From Tumebacillus avium (GTDB lineage Bacteria; Bacillota; Bacilli; Tumebacillales; Tumebacillaceae): a stretch of DNA of 64,000 bases. A program made the position numbers and the translations under genes. The notes under the pieces were generated by a model. That model ran no database searches. It was not told the DNA's origin and saw nothing but the letters and a program-made list of their open reading frames with translations. The stretch covers positions 3,836,001 through 3,900,000 of the forward strand of contig NZ_CP021434.1 of NCBI RefSeq assembly GCF_002162355.1. The letters run 5' to 3'. Shown here piece after piece: positions 24,201 through 34,184 of this stretch. How positions within the stretch are numbered: position 1 is the stretch's first letter; every line of letters starts with the position of its first letter.

Positions 24201-27200
24201 CGCCGCACAGTGCTCGGCGGGCTGATGCATCAGGAATATCCGCACCCGCTGCTGGCTCAAGAGCTGGGCGCGGACCGCGACCCGAGCGACCCGCCTCTGT
24301 TACAGGTGATGTTCACCTATCAAAAATCGCATCTGGCCGAGCTTGGCGCCTCGTTTGCAAAATTTGCTCTGGGCGACGGCGGCGCAGAGCTGCCGTTTGG
24401 CGATCTGACGCTGGAAGCGGTCGCGCTGGAACAGAGATTTGTCCAGTCCGATCTGGCGCTGTCGGTCGCTGACACCGACGAAGGGCTGAGCGGACGCATT
24501 GAGTACAACACCGGTCTTTTCCTGCCGCAGACGGCGGAGCGCATGACCGGGCATTTGTCCACGCTGCTGGAGAGCCTGGCTCACGACCTGCACCAGCCGG
24601 TAGCGACGCTGGAACTGCTGACCGCAGCGGAGAAAGATCTGCTGCTCTACGGGCTGAACAACAAAGTCGCCCCATATCCGCACCACCTGACCGCCATGGA
24701 CGTATTCGACGAGCAGGCCGTGCAAACGCCGGATGACCCGGCTGTCGTGTTCGCAGGGGCTTCCCTGTCGTACAAGGAACTGCAACAGCAAGCGAACCGC
24801 CTCGCGCACTATTTGCAGGCGAAAGGGGTCACACCAGGCCTCTTTGTCGGCTATTTCGGCGAGCGTACCCTCGACTGGGCGGTCGCGGTGCTGGCGATCT
24901 TCAAGGCAGGCGGAATCTACGTTCCGCTCGATCCTAAATATCCGCTGGAGCGTTTAGCCTTCATGATGGAAGACACCGAGCCGCAAGTCATGCTCACGTA
25001 CTCCGACCTTGTCGGCAAACTGCCGACACACACTTCGCATCTCGTCTGCTTGGATGCCGACCGCGACGAGATCGCGGCAGCGAGCGCAGACGCGGTGCCA
25101 AGCGGCGTGACGCCTGACGATGTGGCGTATGTCATCTTCACCTCCGGCTCCACCGGCCGCCCGAAAGGCGCGCAGGTCGAGCACAAAGGCATGCTCAACC
25201 ACCTGCTGGCGAAAGTCGATGAGCTGGAAGTCACCGCGCAGGACAAAATTGCGCAAAACTCCTCCCAATGCGTCGACATCTCCGTCTGGCAGCTGTTGAC
25301 GGCGTGGATGACCGGGGCGGAAACGCACATTTTGCCTGATGAAGTGGCATTTGACCCATCTCGTCAGCTCGACGAGATGGAAGCGATGCAACTGACCATC
25401 GTCGAGACGGTGCCGTCGCTTTTGCGTGCGATGATCGAAGAAGTTGGGGAGCGCGAGACGGCACCCGAACTGTCTGCTCTGCGCTGGATGATCCCGAACG
25501 GGGAAGTCCTGCCGCCTGAGCTGTGCCGCCAATGGCTGGCTTACTATCCGCAGGCTTGGCTGATCAACGCGTACGGGCCGACCGAGTGCTCCGACGATGT
25601 GACACACCACTTTATCAAAACGCCGCCGGGTCAGGACGTGACCAACGTGCCGATCGGCCGCGTGATTCCGAATATGAAGCTGTACGTGCTCGACGCCGCG
25701 ATGCAGCTCGTGCCGCTTGGTGTGCCGGGCGAACTGCACATCGGCGGCATCGGAGTTGGCCCTGGCTATCTGAAGAATCCGGAGCGCACCGCGCAGTCGT
25801 TCCTGCCCGACCACATCTCCGGAAAGCCGGGCGCACGGCTGTACAAGACGGGCGATCTGGTGCGCTATCGTGCGGATGGTCTACTGGAATTCCTCGGACG
25901 GATCGACAACCAAGTGAAGATTCGCGGCTTCCGCATCGAAATCGGCGAGATCGAAACGGTGATCCTCAAGCACCCGGCCGTAATCGAGACGGTCGTGGTC
26001 GCACGCGAAGTGAAGCCGGGCGACAAGCGTCTGGCCGCCTACCTCGTCGCCAAGCCGGACGAGACGGTCACGCAGCGCGAGATGCGCAGCTTCGTGCGGG
26101 AAAAATTGCCGGAGCACATGGTGCCGTCCGCATTTGTACTGCTCGAAGCGATGCCGCTGACCGCCAATGGCAAGATCAACCGCCGGGCGCTGCCCGACCC
26201 GGATTTTGCCTTGCTCGATGACGGGACGTTTGTCGCGCCGCGCAATGCGCTGGAAGAGCAGGTCGCTGCTGTTTGGGCGGAAGTGCTGGGCGCGGAGCAG
26301 GTTGGCGTTCATAACCACTTTTTCCTGCTCGGCGGGCACTCGCTCTTGGCGACACAGGTCGTGTCGCGCGTGAACAAGGCGTTTGGCGTGCAGGTGCCGC
26401 TGCGCGTCCTGTTCGAAGCGCCAACCGTCGCCGAATTCTCGCAAAAGCTGGCCGGGCTGCTGCAGGCCGACACGGAGACGGCCGACCCGATTTTGCCGAT
26501 CGAACGCACGGGTCAACTTCCGCTGTCGTCCGCTCAGCAGCGCTTGTGGATGCTGGAGCAGATGAATCCGCAGTCGGCGTTCTACAACATCCCGCATGCG
26601 CTGCGTCTGCGCGGCGAACTGGATCAGGCGGCGCTCGTGCGGAGTCTGCAAAAGATCGTGGAGCGCCACGAAGTTCTGCGCACCACGTATGGCGAACAAG
26701 GCGGACAAGCGGTGCAGCATGTGGCAGCATCGGCGCACGTCGAACTGCCGCTCACAGATCTCAGCACGCTTGAAGCGGACGTGCGCGAAGCTGAGGCACA
26801 ACGTCTGGCGCAGGAGCATGGCCGCCAGCCGTTCGACCTCGCCGCCGGTCCGGTGATTCGTTTCGGGCTGCTGCGTTTGAGTGAGCAGGAACACCAGCTT
26901 TTGTTCAACGTCCACCACATCGCATTTGACGGCTGGTCGGTCGGGCTGTTGATCGAGGAGCTGGCCGCGCTGTACGGCGCATTTGTGCGCGGGGAGGAAA
27001 CTGCTCTGCCGCCGCTTTCGATCCAGTATGCAGACTATGCCGCCTGGCAGCAGCAGCGGCTGGAAGCACCGGCGCTGACCCGCCAGCTCGACTACTGGAA
27101 AGAGCAGTTGAGCGGCGAACTGCCCGTGCTGCAACTTCCGCTCGACCGACCGCGCCCGCCGGTGCAGACGCATGACGGCGCAATCGAGCGGTTTGCGCTG

Positions 27201-30200
27201 GATGCTGCGCTGACCGAGCGGCTGGAAGCGTTGTCGCAGCGCCATGGCGTGACGCTGTTCATGACCTTGCTCGGCGCGTATCAGACGCTCCTCGCTCGCT
27301 ACAGCGGCCAAGATGACATCCTAGTCGGCACCCCGATTGCCGGGCGCGGACGCGGCGAGACGGAAGGGCTGATCGGCTTTTTCGTCAACACGCTGGTCAT
27401 GCGCACCGACTTCTCGGGCAACCCGACGTTTGCCGACGTGCTGCAGCGTGTGAAACAAACGGCGCTTGGCGCCTACGAGCACGAAGAAGTCCCGTTTGAA
27501 AAATTGGTCGAAGAGCTGCTCCCGGAGCGCAACCGCAGTGTGTCGCCCTTGTTCCAGACGATGTTTGTCCTGCAAAACGCGCCGGGCACCGAGCTGCGCC
27601 TCGAAGGCTTGAGCGTCGAGCGCGTCGATGTCGAGACGAACACGGCCAAATATGACCTGACGCTGGCTCTTCACGAAGGGGAGCAGGGGCTGACCGGGGA
27701 GATCGAGTACAACACGCGCCTGTTCGACCGCGCAACGATTGTGCGTCTGGCAGGACATTTCAGAACGCTCGTCAAGGCGATTGCAGAAAATGCGGCTCTG
27801 CCCGTCTCCGATCTGCCACTGCTGACAGCAGCGGAATCCAACCAAATCCTTGTCGAGTGGAACGCGACCGAAGGAGAGTATCAAAACGTCTGCGTCCATC
27901 AGCTCTTCGAACAGCAGGCAGTGCGCCGTCCCGAGCATCCGGCGCTCCAGTACCGCGATCAGGTCTTGACTTATGCGGAGCTGAACGCCCGGGCCAACGT
28001 CCTCGCCCGCAAGCTGCAGGGGCTTGGAGTCGGCCCGGAGCAGGTGGTGGGACTGTTCCTCGAACGCACCCCGGATGTGGTGATCGCGATGCTCGCCGTC
28101 TTCAAAGCGGGCGGGGCGTATCTGCCGCTCGATCCGGGTTATCCGGAAGACCGCTTGAGCTTCATGATTGCGGATGCGGCGCCGAAACTGATTTTGACGC
28201 ATGAAAAACACCTCGCCGTCCTGCCGCATCAAGGGACGAACGTGCTGCTGCTCGACGAGGCGGCGTTCTCCGGTGCGGATGCTGGCAATCTGGACTTGGA
28301 AGTCGCGCCGGACAATCTCGCCTACATCATCTACACGTCCGGCTCCACGGGGCGCCCGAAAGGCGTGCTGATCGAACACAGCGGGGTCATCAACCAAATC
28401 ACCGACCCGGGGCATCTGTTCCACGAAGACGATCGCGTGCTGCAGACGATCTCGATCAATTTTGACGCGTCCGTTCAAGAGCTCTTCATCACGCTGAGCC
28501 ACGGGGGGACAGTGGTGATCGCACACGAGGAAGTGCGGATGCCGGGGCGGGAGATGTCCCGCTTCCTGCAGGAGCAGAAGATCACGCGTCTCTTCATCGG
28601 GGTCTCGGCGCTGACGGCGATCCCGGAGGCAGACTATCCGGAGATCAAAGTGGTGTCGACTGGCGGGGAAGCTGTGCCGCCGGAGCTGATCAACCGCTGG
28701 TCGAAGGGGCGGATTGTGCAAAACCAATACGGCCCGACCGAAGCGACGGTCAGCGCGACGTGTGCAAATTACGTAAGCGTCACCGACCTGCGCTCGACCG
28801 ACATCGGCAGCCCGCTGCGCAACAAAAAGATGTACATCGTCGACCGTCAGTTCAACCCCGTGCCGATCGGTGTGCAAGGCGAACTGCTCATCGGCGGCAC
28901 AGGTCTGGCGCGGGGCTACTTGAACCGCCCTGACCTGACCGCTGAAAAGTTCATTCCGAACCCGTTTGCCGAGGGTGAGCGCGTCTACCGCACCGGCGAC
29001 GTTGTGCGCTGGCTCCCGAACGGCCGGATCGAGTATCTCGGCCGCTCCGACAACCAGATCAAGCTGCGCGGCTTCCGCATCGAGCTCGGCGAGATCGAAA
29101 CGGTATTGGGCCTGCATCCGTCGATCCTCGAAGCGGTCGTGCTCGTCCACGAAAGCGACAAAGGGATCAAGAGCCTCGCCGCTTATGTCGTGTTCAAAGC
29201 GGGGCAGAAGCACTCTGTGGCAGACTTGCGCAGTTTCCTCAAAGAAACTCTGCCTGACCACATGATTCCGTCTGCGTTCGTGTTCCTCGATGCCTTGCCG
29301 GTCAACCGTAACGGCAAGATCGACCGCCATGCCTTGCCGAAGCCGGAGAACACGCACGAAGCAACACAGGTGGTCCCGCCGCGCAACGCTTCGGAAGCAA
29401 AAGTTGCCGGGGTCTTCGCCGAAGTGCTGGGCATGACTGCGGTGAGCGTGGACGACAACTTCTTTGAAATCGGCGGACATTCGCTGCTGGCGACCCAAGT
29501 GATCTCCCGTCTCCAAGCGGAGTTTGGCCAAGAGATCCCGCTGCGCACCTTGTTCCAGTCGCCGACCGTGGCCGAACTGTCCGAGGTGTTGACCACAACA
29601 CAGGCAGGCGGTCAGCAAGCGCCGCCGATGCAGCCCGTTTCGCGCGATGAGCTGCTCCCGCTGTCCTTTGCCCAGCAGCGGCTCTGGGTGCTGGAGCAGT
29701 TAGCGCCGGGCACAGCGCTCTACAACATGCCGGGAACGGTGCGCCTGACGGGCGAACTGAACCGCGCAGCCTTGCAGCACAGTTTGCAAACGATCGTTGA
29801 GCGCCACGAAGCGCTGCGCACTTCCTTCCGCACGGAAAGCGGCGGCGGTGCGGTGCAGGTGATCGCCGACACGCTGGCGGTTGAAGCGATGTACGAAGAC
29901 GTCTCGCATCTTGCCGAATCGGAAGTCCTGCAACAGATCCGCACGGAGATGGAAACGCCGTTCGACCTGACCCAAGGGCCGCTCGTGCGCTTCCGACTGC
30001 TGCAGACGCAGGAAGCTGAGCATTTGCTCGTACTGAATATGCACCACATCGTCACTGACGGCTGGTCCATGGGCCTGTTCATCGCCGAGCTGGCCGAGCT
30101 GTACACCGCATTTGTCGAAGAACGCAACGCCGAACTGCCCGAACTGCCGGTGCAATATGCGGACTTCAGCGTCTGGCAGCGCAACTGGCTGGAAAGCGGC

Positions 30201-33200
30201 GTGCTGGAAGGGCAGCTGTCATACTGGAAAGAAGCGCTGGCGAACCTGCCTGTGCTCCAGCTGCCGACCGACCGTCCGCGCCCGCACGTGCAGTCGCACG
30301 CCGGAGGATCGGAGACGTTTACGCTGTCACCTGACGTGACAGCGGGCCTGCACGCGCTGAGCAAGCGCCACGATGTGACCTTGTACATGACGCTGCTCAG
30401 CGCCTTCCAGACCTTGCTGATGCGCTGGAGCGGGCAGGAGGACATCGCCGTCGGCTCGCCGATCGCCGGACGCAACCAGCTGGCGACAGAGCACCTGATC
30501 GGATTTTTCGTCAACACGCTTGTCCTGCGCACCGACTTGTCGGGAGCGCCGAGTTTTGCCGAACTGTTAGGCCGCGTCCGCGAGGCGGCGATGGCGGCGT
30601 ACGACCATCAGGATGTGCCGTTTGAACGCCTCGTCGAAGAGCTGCAGCCGGAGCGCGACTTGAGCCGTCCGCCGCTGGTGCAGGCGATGTTTGCACTGCA
30701 AAACGCGCCGCTGCACCGCGCCGAGCTGCCCGGTTTGGAACTTGCGCCGCTGCTTGTCGAAGAGACGTTTGCCAAATTTGACTTGACCTTGTCGATGGGG
30801 GAGAGCGAAGGAACCTTGACCGGCACGCTGGAATACGCGACCGCTCTCTACGACCGCGAGACGATGCGCCGCCTGATCGGACATTTCGAAACGCTGCTCC
30901 AGGCTGTCATCGAACATCCCGAACAAAAGGTCACCGAACTGCCCTTGCTCACCTGGCCGGAGCGCGACCTGCTGCTGAACGGCTGGAACAACACGCGCAC
31001 CGATTATCCGCAAGAGCTGTGCATCCATCAGCTCTTCGAGCAGCAGGCAGCCGAAACGCCCGATGCGGTCGCGCTGACTTTCCAAGGCGAGCACATGACT
31101 TATCGCGAGCTCGACGAGCAGGCGAACTCCCTTGCCCGTTACCTGCAACAGAACGGTGTCGCGCCGCATGACCGGGTCGGCCTCGCCGCAGAACGCTCGT
31201 TTGAGATGATCATCGGCATGCTCGCCGTGTTAAAAGCGGGCGGGGCGCTCGTCGCACTCGACCCGAACTATCCGCAGGAGCGCCTCGCCTACTTGATGCA
31301 AGACTCAGGCGTGCGCCTGCTGCTGACCCAAGCCCATCTCACCGGCCAGCTTCCGGCGCATGACGCCAAAGTGATCCTGCTCGATGCGGACGCTGAACAG
31401 TATGCCAAGCAAAGCGCAGCGCCGCTGCCTTGCGCCTTGACCGCAGACGATGTGCTGCACGTCATTTACACCTCAGGTTCCACCGGGCAGCCAAAAGGTG
31501 TTCTGGTGCCGCATCGCGGTCTGGCGCGCCTGTTCAAGAACAACCCGACGGTCGGCTATCAACGGGGGGAGACGGCCTTGCAATTCTCCTCGATCTCATT
31601 TGACGCCGCCGGAATGGAGATCTGGGGCAGCCTGTTAAACGGCATGCGTCTGGTGCTCTTCCCGCCGTATCTGCCGTCGCTTCACGAACTCGGCACGACG
31701 ATTCGGGAAGAGGGGATCACCCTGCTCTTCCTGACCACCGCCTTGTTCCATCAGGTGGTCGACGAGTGCATCGCCGACCTGCAAGGCGTGAAGCAGTTCA
31801 TCATCGGCGGGGAAGCGATGTCGGCCGCCCACGCCAACAAAGTGGTCACGCAGCTGCCGAACGCCCGTCTGACCAACCTGTACGGCCCGGCCGAAGGGTC
31901 GATCTACGCGACGGCCTTCCAAGTGCATCTGGCCGGACAGCCATTGCCGGTCGTGCCGATCGGCCATGCGGTCGCCAACGCGCAAGTTTACGTGCTTGAT
32001 GCCCATCGCCAGCTGTTGCCGGTCGGCGTGCCGGGCGAGCTGTATATCGGCGGGGACGGGGTGGCCCACGGCTATCTCAACCAGCCGGAGCTGACGGCGG
32101 AGCGCTTCCTGCCGCATCCGTTCAGCGCGAACCCGGCCGACCGCCTGTACCGCACAGGTGACAACGTGCGCCGACTGCCGGACGGGAACATCGAGTTCCT
32201 CGGCCGCCTCGACCATCAGGTGAAAATTCGCGGGTTCCGCATCGAGCTGAACGAGATCGAGAGCATCCTCGGACGGTTGGCGGGCGTGCAGGAGAATCTC
32301 GTCCTGCTCCTCGACGGCAAACTGGTTGCTTATGTCGTGCCGGCTCCGGAGGCAGCGCTTACCGCGAGCACTCTGCGCGCCGAACTCAAACAGCGCGTGC
32401 CAGGCTATATGGTGCCGTCGGCCATCGTGCTGCTGCCCGCACTGCCGCTCACGCAAAACGGCAAAGTCGACCGCCGGGCCTTGCCTGCGCCCGACGCTTC
32501 CGCTTTTGGCGGCGAAGGGACATACACTGCGCCGCGCAATGAGACGGAGGAGCAGCTGGCCGAAATCTGGCAGGACTTATTGAAAGTGGAGCAGATCAGC
32601 ATCCACGACAGCTTCTTCGAGCTCGGCGGGCACTCGCTGCTCGCCACGCAGGCGATCTCCCGCGTCAACGAGCGATGGAGCCTGCAACTGCCCCTGCGCG
32701 CGCTGTTCGAAGCGCCGTCGGTGGCCGCTTTGGCCGAAACGATTCTGCAGTTGCAAGTGAATGGCGGGGAAGCAGTGCTTCCGCCGATCGTGCCGATCGA
32801 CCGCAGCGGCAAGCTCGTGCCGACGTTTAACCAACAGCGCGTCTGGGAGCTCGACCGGATGGACCCGGGGACACCGGCGTACAACGTGCCCTCGGCGCTG
32901 CGCTTTACCGGCGATCTCAACGTCGCGGCGCTGGAGCGGAGCTTCAACGAGATCATCAGACGCCATGAGTCGCTGCGCACCGCGTTTGGCGAAGATGAGA
33001 ACGGCGTGTATCAATTCGTCGTGCCGTACAGCTACCTGACGATCCCGGTGCAAGACCTGCGCAGTCTGCCCCATGAACAAAAAGAGGCGGAAGCGGCGCG
33101 CCTGCTCACTCAGGTGGCGGAGACCCGCTTCGATCTGACCACAGGCCCGCTGTTCACGACACTGCTCGTGCAGGTCGGGGAAGGCGACTACATCTGGTCG

Positions 33201-34103
33201 GTCAACATCCACCACATCGTCACGGACGGCTGGTCGATGGGCATCTTCTCCCGCGAGTTGGCGGCGCTGTACACCGCGTTTGCTTCTGGCGCAGACTCGC
33301 CTTTGCCGGAGCTGAACATCCAGTTTGCCGACTATGCGGCGTGGCAGCGCAACTGGCTGCAAGGCGAAGCGCTGGACACGAAACTCGCGTATTGGGAGCA
33401 GCAGCTTGGCGGTATGGCATCACAGCAGTACCCGACCGACCTCCCGCGCCCGGAAAAGATGAGCAAGCGCGGCAAAACGCTGCGCTTCGACCTGACGCCG
33501 GAGCTGACCCGTGCGGTCAACGAACTGAGCGCGAAGGAAGGCGTCACGCTGTTCATGACCTTGATGAGCGCATACCAACTCTTGCTGTCCCGCCTGAGCG
33601 GTCAGGAAGACATCGTCGTCGGCTCGCCGGTGGCGAACCGCTACCGCCAGGAGACGGAAAAGCTGATCGGCTACTTCATCGGCAACATCCCGATGCGCGG
33701 CGATCTGTCCGGCGACCCGACCGTGCAGAGCCTCCTGCAGCGCATCCGCCGCTCCACGCTGGGGGCGTACGAACACCAGATGGTGCCGCAGTACCTGATC
33801 TCCAAGCGTCTGCAGACTACAACCGCGCTTTACAATTCGCTGTTCATTCTGCAGAACATGCCGCTGGAGCAGCCCGACTTGCCGGGCGTGGTGACGACGG
33901 TGATCGCGCCGGAGATGGACGTGGCCAAATTCGACCTGTCGATGACGATGATCGAAGCGGACGGACGCCTGCAGGGCTATCTCGAGTTCAGCACCGATCT
34001 CTATCTAGTCTCGACGGCGGAGCGTTTGATGAAGCAATACGCAGCGATTTTGGCAGCGTTTGTGGGAGACCCCTCGCAGCCGATTTCGAAAATTGAGATC
34101 TAA
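21225..34103 (+). CDS. Lipopeptide NRPS: FAAL-ACP-C-A-T-C-A-T-C-A-T-C
   Basis: About 4292 residues. I prefer ATG 21225 (GGGGG about 9 nt upstream; matches the start of the paralogue at 40757); ATG 21189 is in frame. A fatty acyl-AMP ligase (about 1-560; FLQYTSGSTSRPKGVML, PPYHDMGLIGG) activates a fatty acid and loads it on the ACP (DSIAAVEL, S632). C1 (HHIVSD) would acylate the first residue. Three modules follow, with T serines S1706, S2753 and S3804 and C motifs HHIAFD and HHIVTD. A final complete C (HHIVTD near 33211) ends the protein. By-eye codes: A1 D-I-W-E-I-N-A-D-D, close to the diaminobutyrate code; A2 D-A-Q-F-S-G-Q-V-S, unassigned; A3 D-A-M-F-I-G-L-I-Y, hydrophobic type. No epimerase or thioesterase. 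Likely product portion: acyl-Dab-X-X, passed on or released by the last C. Confidence 0.92.
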   Translation: MTVSELLKRRAAEQGGQTAYVFLTEDGTEIGCTYGELDRKARQWAAFLQERGAFGERALLLYPPGLEYIAAFFGCLYAGVIAVPAYPPRANGNLGRLQAVVQDAQARFALTTPGIFRSVESRFGGNPELQQLEWLVPDAELNGLEERYAAPVMSRDDLAFLQYTSGSTSRPKGVMLTHGNLLHNLGEIERNFGTSAEDRCVIWLPPYHDMGLIGGILQPLFTGYPVTLMAPVDFIQKPLRWLEAISRTGATVSGGPNFAYELCLQKITPEQRDTLDLSKWEIAFTGAEPVRAETLEKFAAYFAPCGFRKEAFYPCYGLAEGTLFVAGGLNKAAPVVQAFERDELKENRAVEGGELELVSCGRPDVLGQNVRVVDPETGVPCADGAVGEIWVAGLSVAQGYWQQPQLTEDVFGVHLASGEGPFLRTGDLGFVSAGELYVTGRQKDLVIIRGRNYYPQDVEFAVQSAHPAVMNSNGAAFSVDVDGEERLVVVQEIERAHRKADLEAVVQAVRQKVAEEQELQAYAVVLLKPVSIPKTSSGKVQRHLCRERFLEGTLEAVHASVLGAAEQDAAASQAVDGQEPGLLSREELLGLTEDEAQAALTAYLSTKAAEALRCGAQEIDVEQPLTALGMDSIAAVELQHAVEEEFGVELALVELLEGLTVAGLSAEVLKKIESSQKPSALVETTTIAQQTALTHGQRALWYLQRLAPESAAYNIARAAKLTGTYDVDRLRLAFEKLAGRHELLRSLVTVQDGEPVFTLHGASEVPFVVVDAKAWTAEELQHALQAEGDRPFELDAEFPLRAVLYLRSEQEAALLLAVHHIVSDFWSLGVLMKDLQALYSGEELPAPRRTFADHVQEETALLDGTRGQNMRKYWLEQLQGKTSAFNLPTDFSRPPVETFEGAAVPFRLSPQLTEALRTLAKEQNVTLQMVLLAAFQTLLHRYTGQEELLVGTPAAGRNSAKNAELIGYFVNPVVQRADFSAHPTFAAFLQAVRRTVLGGLMHQEYPHPLLAQELGADRDPSDPPLLQVMFTYQKSHLAELGASFAKFALGDGGAELPFGDLTLEAVALEQRFVQSDLALSVADTDEGLSGRIEYNTGLFLPQTAERMTGHLSTLLESLAHDLHQPVATLELLTAAEKDLLLYGLNNKVAPYPHHLTAMDVFDEQAVQTPDDPAVVFAGASLSYKELQQQANRLAHYLQAKGVTPGLFVGYFGERTLDWAVAVLAIFKAGGIYVPLDPKYPLERLAFMMEDTEPQVMLTYSDLVGKLPTHTSHLVCLDADRDEIAAASADAVPSGVTPDDVAYVIFTSGSTGRPKGAQVEHKGMLNHLLAKVDELEVTAQDKIAQNSSQCVDISVWQLLTAWMTGAETHILPDEVAFDPSRQLDEMEAMQLTIVETVPSLLRAMIEEVGERETAPELSALRWMIPNGEVLPPELCRQWLAYYPQAWLINAYGPTECSDDVTHHFIKTPPGQDVTNVPIGRVIPNMKLYVLDAAMQLVPLGVPGELHIGGIGVGPGYLKNPERTAQSFLPDHISGKPGARLYKTGDLVRYRADGLLEFLGRIDNQVKIRGFRIEIGEIETVILKHPAVIETVVVAREVKPGDKRLAAYLVAKPDETVTQREMRSFVREKLPEHMVPSAFVLLEAMPLTANGKINRRALPDPDFALLDDGTFVAPRNALEEQVAAVWAEVLGAEQVGVHNHFFLLGGHSLLATQVVSRVNKAFGVQVPLRVLFEAPTVAEFSQKLAGLLQADTETADPILPIERTGQLPLSSAQQRLWMLEQMNPQSAFYNIPHALRLRGELDQAALVRSLQKIVERHEVLRTTYGEQGGQAVQHVAASAHVELPLTDLSTLEADVREAEAQRLAQEHGRQPFDLAAGPVIRFGLLRLSEQEHQLLFNVHHIAFDGWSVGLLIEELAALYGAFVRGEETALPPLSIQYADYAAWQQQRLEAPALTRQLDYWKEQLSGELPVLQLPLDRPRPPVQTHDGAIERFALDAALTERLEALSQRHGVTLFMTLLGAYQTLLARYSGQDDILVGTPIAGRGRGETEGLIGFFVNTLVMRTDFSGNPTFADVLQRVKQTALGAYEHEEVPFEKLVEELLPERNRSVSPLFQTMFVLQNAPGTELRLEGLSVERVDVETNTAKYDLTLALHEGEQGLTGEIEYNTRLFDRATIVRLAGHFRTLVKAIAENAALPVSDLPLLTAAESNQILVEWNATEGEYQNVCVHQLFEQQAVRRPEHPALQYRDQVLTYAELNARANVLARKLQGLGVGPEQVVGLFLERTPDVVIAMLAVFKAGGAYLPLDPGYPEDRLSFMIADAAPKLILTHEKHLAVLPHQGTNVLLLDEAAFSGADAGNLDLEVAPDNLAYIIYTSGSTGRPKGVLIEHSGVINQITDPGHLFHEDDRVLQTISINFDASVQELFITLSHGGTVVIAHEEVRMPGREMSRFLQEQKITRLFIGVSALTAIPEADYPEIKVVSTGGEAVPPELINRWSKGRIVQNQYGPTEATVSATCANYVSVTDLRSTDIGSPLRNKKMYIVDRQFNPVPIGVQGELLIGGTGLARGYLNRPDLTAEKFIPNPFAEGERVYRTGDVVRWLPNGRIEYLGRSDNQIKLRGFRIELGEIETVLGLHPSILEAVVLVHESDKGIKSLAAYVVFKAGQKHSVADLRSFLKETLPDHMIPSAFVFLDALPVNRNGKIDRHALPKPENTHEATQVVPPRNASEAKVAGVFAEVLGMTAVSVDDNFFEIGGHSLLATQVISRLQAEFGQEIPLRTLFQSPTVAELSEVLTTTQAGGQQAPPMQPVSRDELLPLSFAQQRLWVLEQLAPGTALYNMPGTVRLTGELNRAALQHSLQTIVERHEALRTSFRTESGGGAVQVIADTLAVEAMYEDVSHLAESEVLQQIRTEMETPFDLTQGPLVRFRLLQTQEAEHLLVLNMHHIVTDGWSMGLFIAELAELYTAFVEERNAELPELPVQYADFSVWQRNWLESGVLEGQLSYWKEALANLPVLQLPTDRPRPHVQSHAGGSETFTLSPDVTAGLHALSKRHDVTLYMTLLSAFQTLLMRWSGQEDIAVGSPIAGRNQLATEHLIGFFVNTLVLRTDLSGAPSFAELLGRVREAAMAAYDHQDVPFERLVEELQPERDLSRPPLVQAMFALQNAPLHRAELPGLELAPLLVEETFAKFDLTLSMGESEGTLTGTLEYATALYDRETMRRLIGHFETLLQAVIEHPEQKVTELPLLTWPERDLLLNGWNNTRTDYPQELCIHQLFEQQAAETPDAVALTFQGEHMTYRELDEQANSLARYLQQNGVAPHDRVGLAAERSFEMIIGMLAVLKAGGALVALDPNYPQERLAYLMQDSGVRLLLTQAHLTGQLPAHDAKVILLDADAEQYAKQSAAPLPCALTADDVLHVIYTSGSTGQPKGVLVPHRGLARLFKNNPTVGYQRGETALQFSSISFDAAGMEIWGSLLNGMRLVLFPPYLPSLHELGTTIREEGITLLFLTTALFHQVVDECIADLQGVKQFIIGGEAMSAAHANKVVTQLPNARLTNLYGPAEGSIYATAFQVHLAGQPLPVVPIGHAVANAQVYVLDAHRQLLPVGVPGELYIGGDGVAHGYLNQPELTAERFLPHPFSANPADRLYRTGDNVRRLPDGNIEFLGRLDHQVKIRGFRIELNEIESILGRLAGVQENLVLLLDGKLVAYVVPAPEAALTASTLRAELKQRVPGYMVPSAIVLLPALPLTQNGKVDRRALPAPDASAFGGEGTYTAPRNETEEQLAEIWQDLLKVEQISIHDSFFELGGHSLLATQAISRVNERWSLQLPLRALFEAPSVAALAETILQLQVNGGEAVLPPIVPIDRSGKLVPTFNQQRVWELDRMDPGTPAYNVPSALRFTGDLNVAALERSFNEIIRRHESLRTAFGEDENGVYQFVVPYSYLTIPVQDLRSLPHEQKEAEAARLLTQVAETRFDLTTGPLFTTLLVQVGEGDYIWSVNIHHIVTDGWSMGIFSRELAALYTAFASGADSPLPELNIQFADYAAWQRNWLQGEALDTKLAYWEQQLGGMASQQYPTDLPRPEKMSKRGKTLRFDLTPELTRAVNELSAKEGVTLFMTLMSAYQLLLSRLSGQEDIVVGSPVANRYRQETEKLIGYFIGNIPMRGDLSGDPTVQSLLQRIRRSTLGAYEHQMVPQYLISKRLQTTTALYNSLFILQNMPLEQPDLPGVVTTVIAPEMDVAKFDLSMTMIEADGRLQGYLEFSTDLYLVSTAERLMKQYAAILAAFVGDPSQPISKIEI

Positions 34104-34113
34104 CGGAACATGC

Positions 34114-34147
34114 AAAAAAATCCAGCTCCCAACGCTGGATTTTTTTG
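34114..34147. terminator. Bidirectional Rho-independent terminator
   Basis: ATCCAGC (34120-34126) and GCTGGAT (34134-34140) are flanked by seven A and seven T. It ends the lipopeptide NRPS. Confidence 0.9.
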
Positions 34148-34184
34148 CTATTCTAAAGGAAACGAAGTGCAAGGAGATCTGCCC

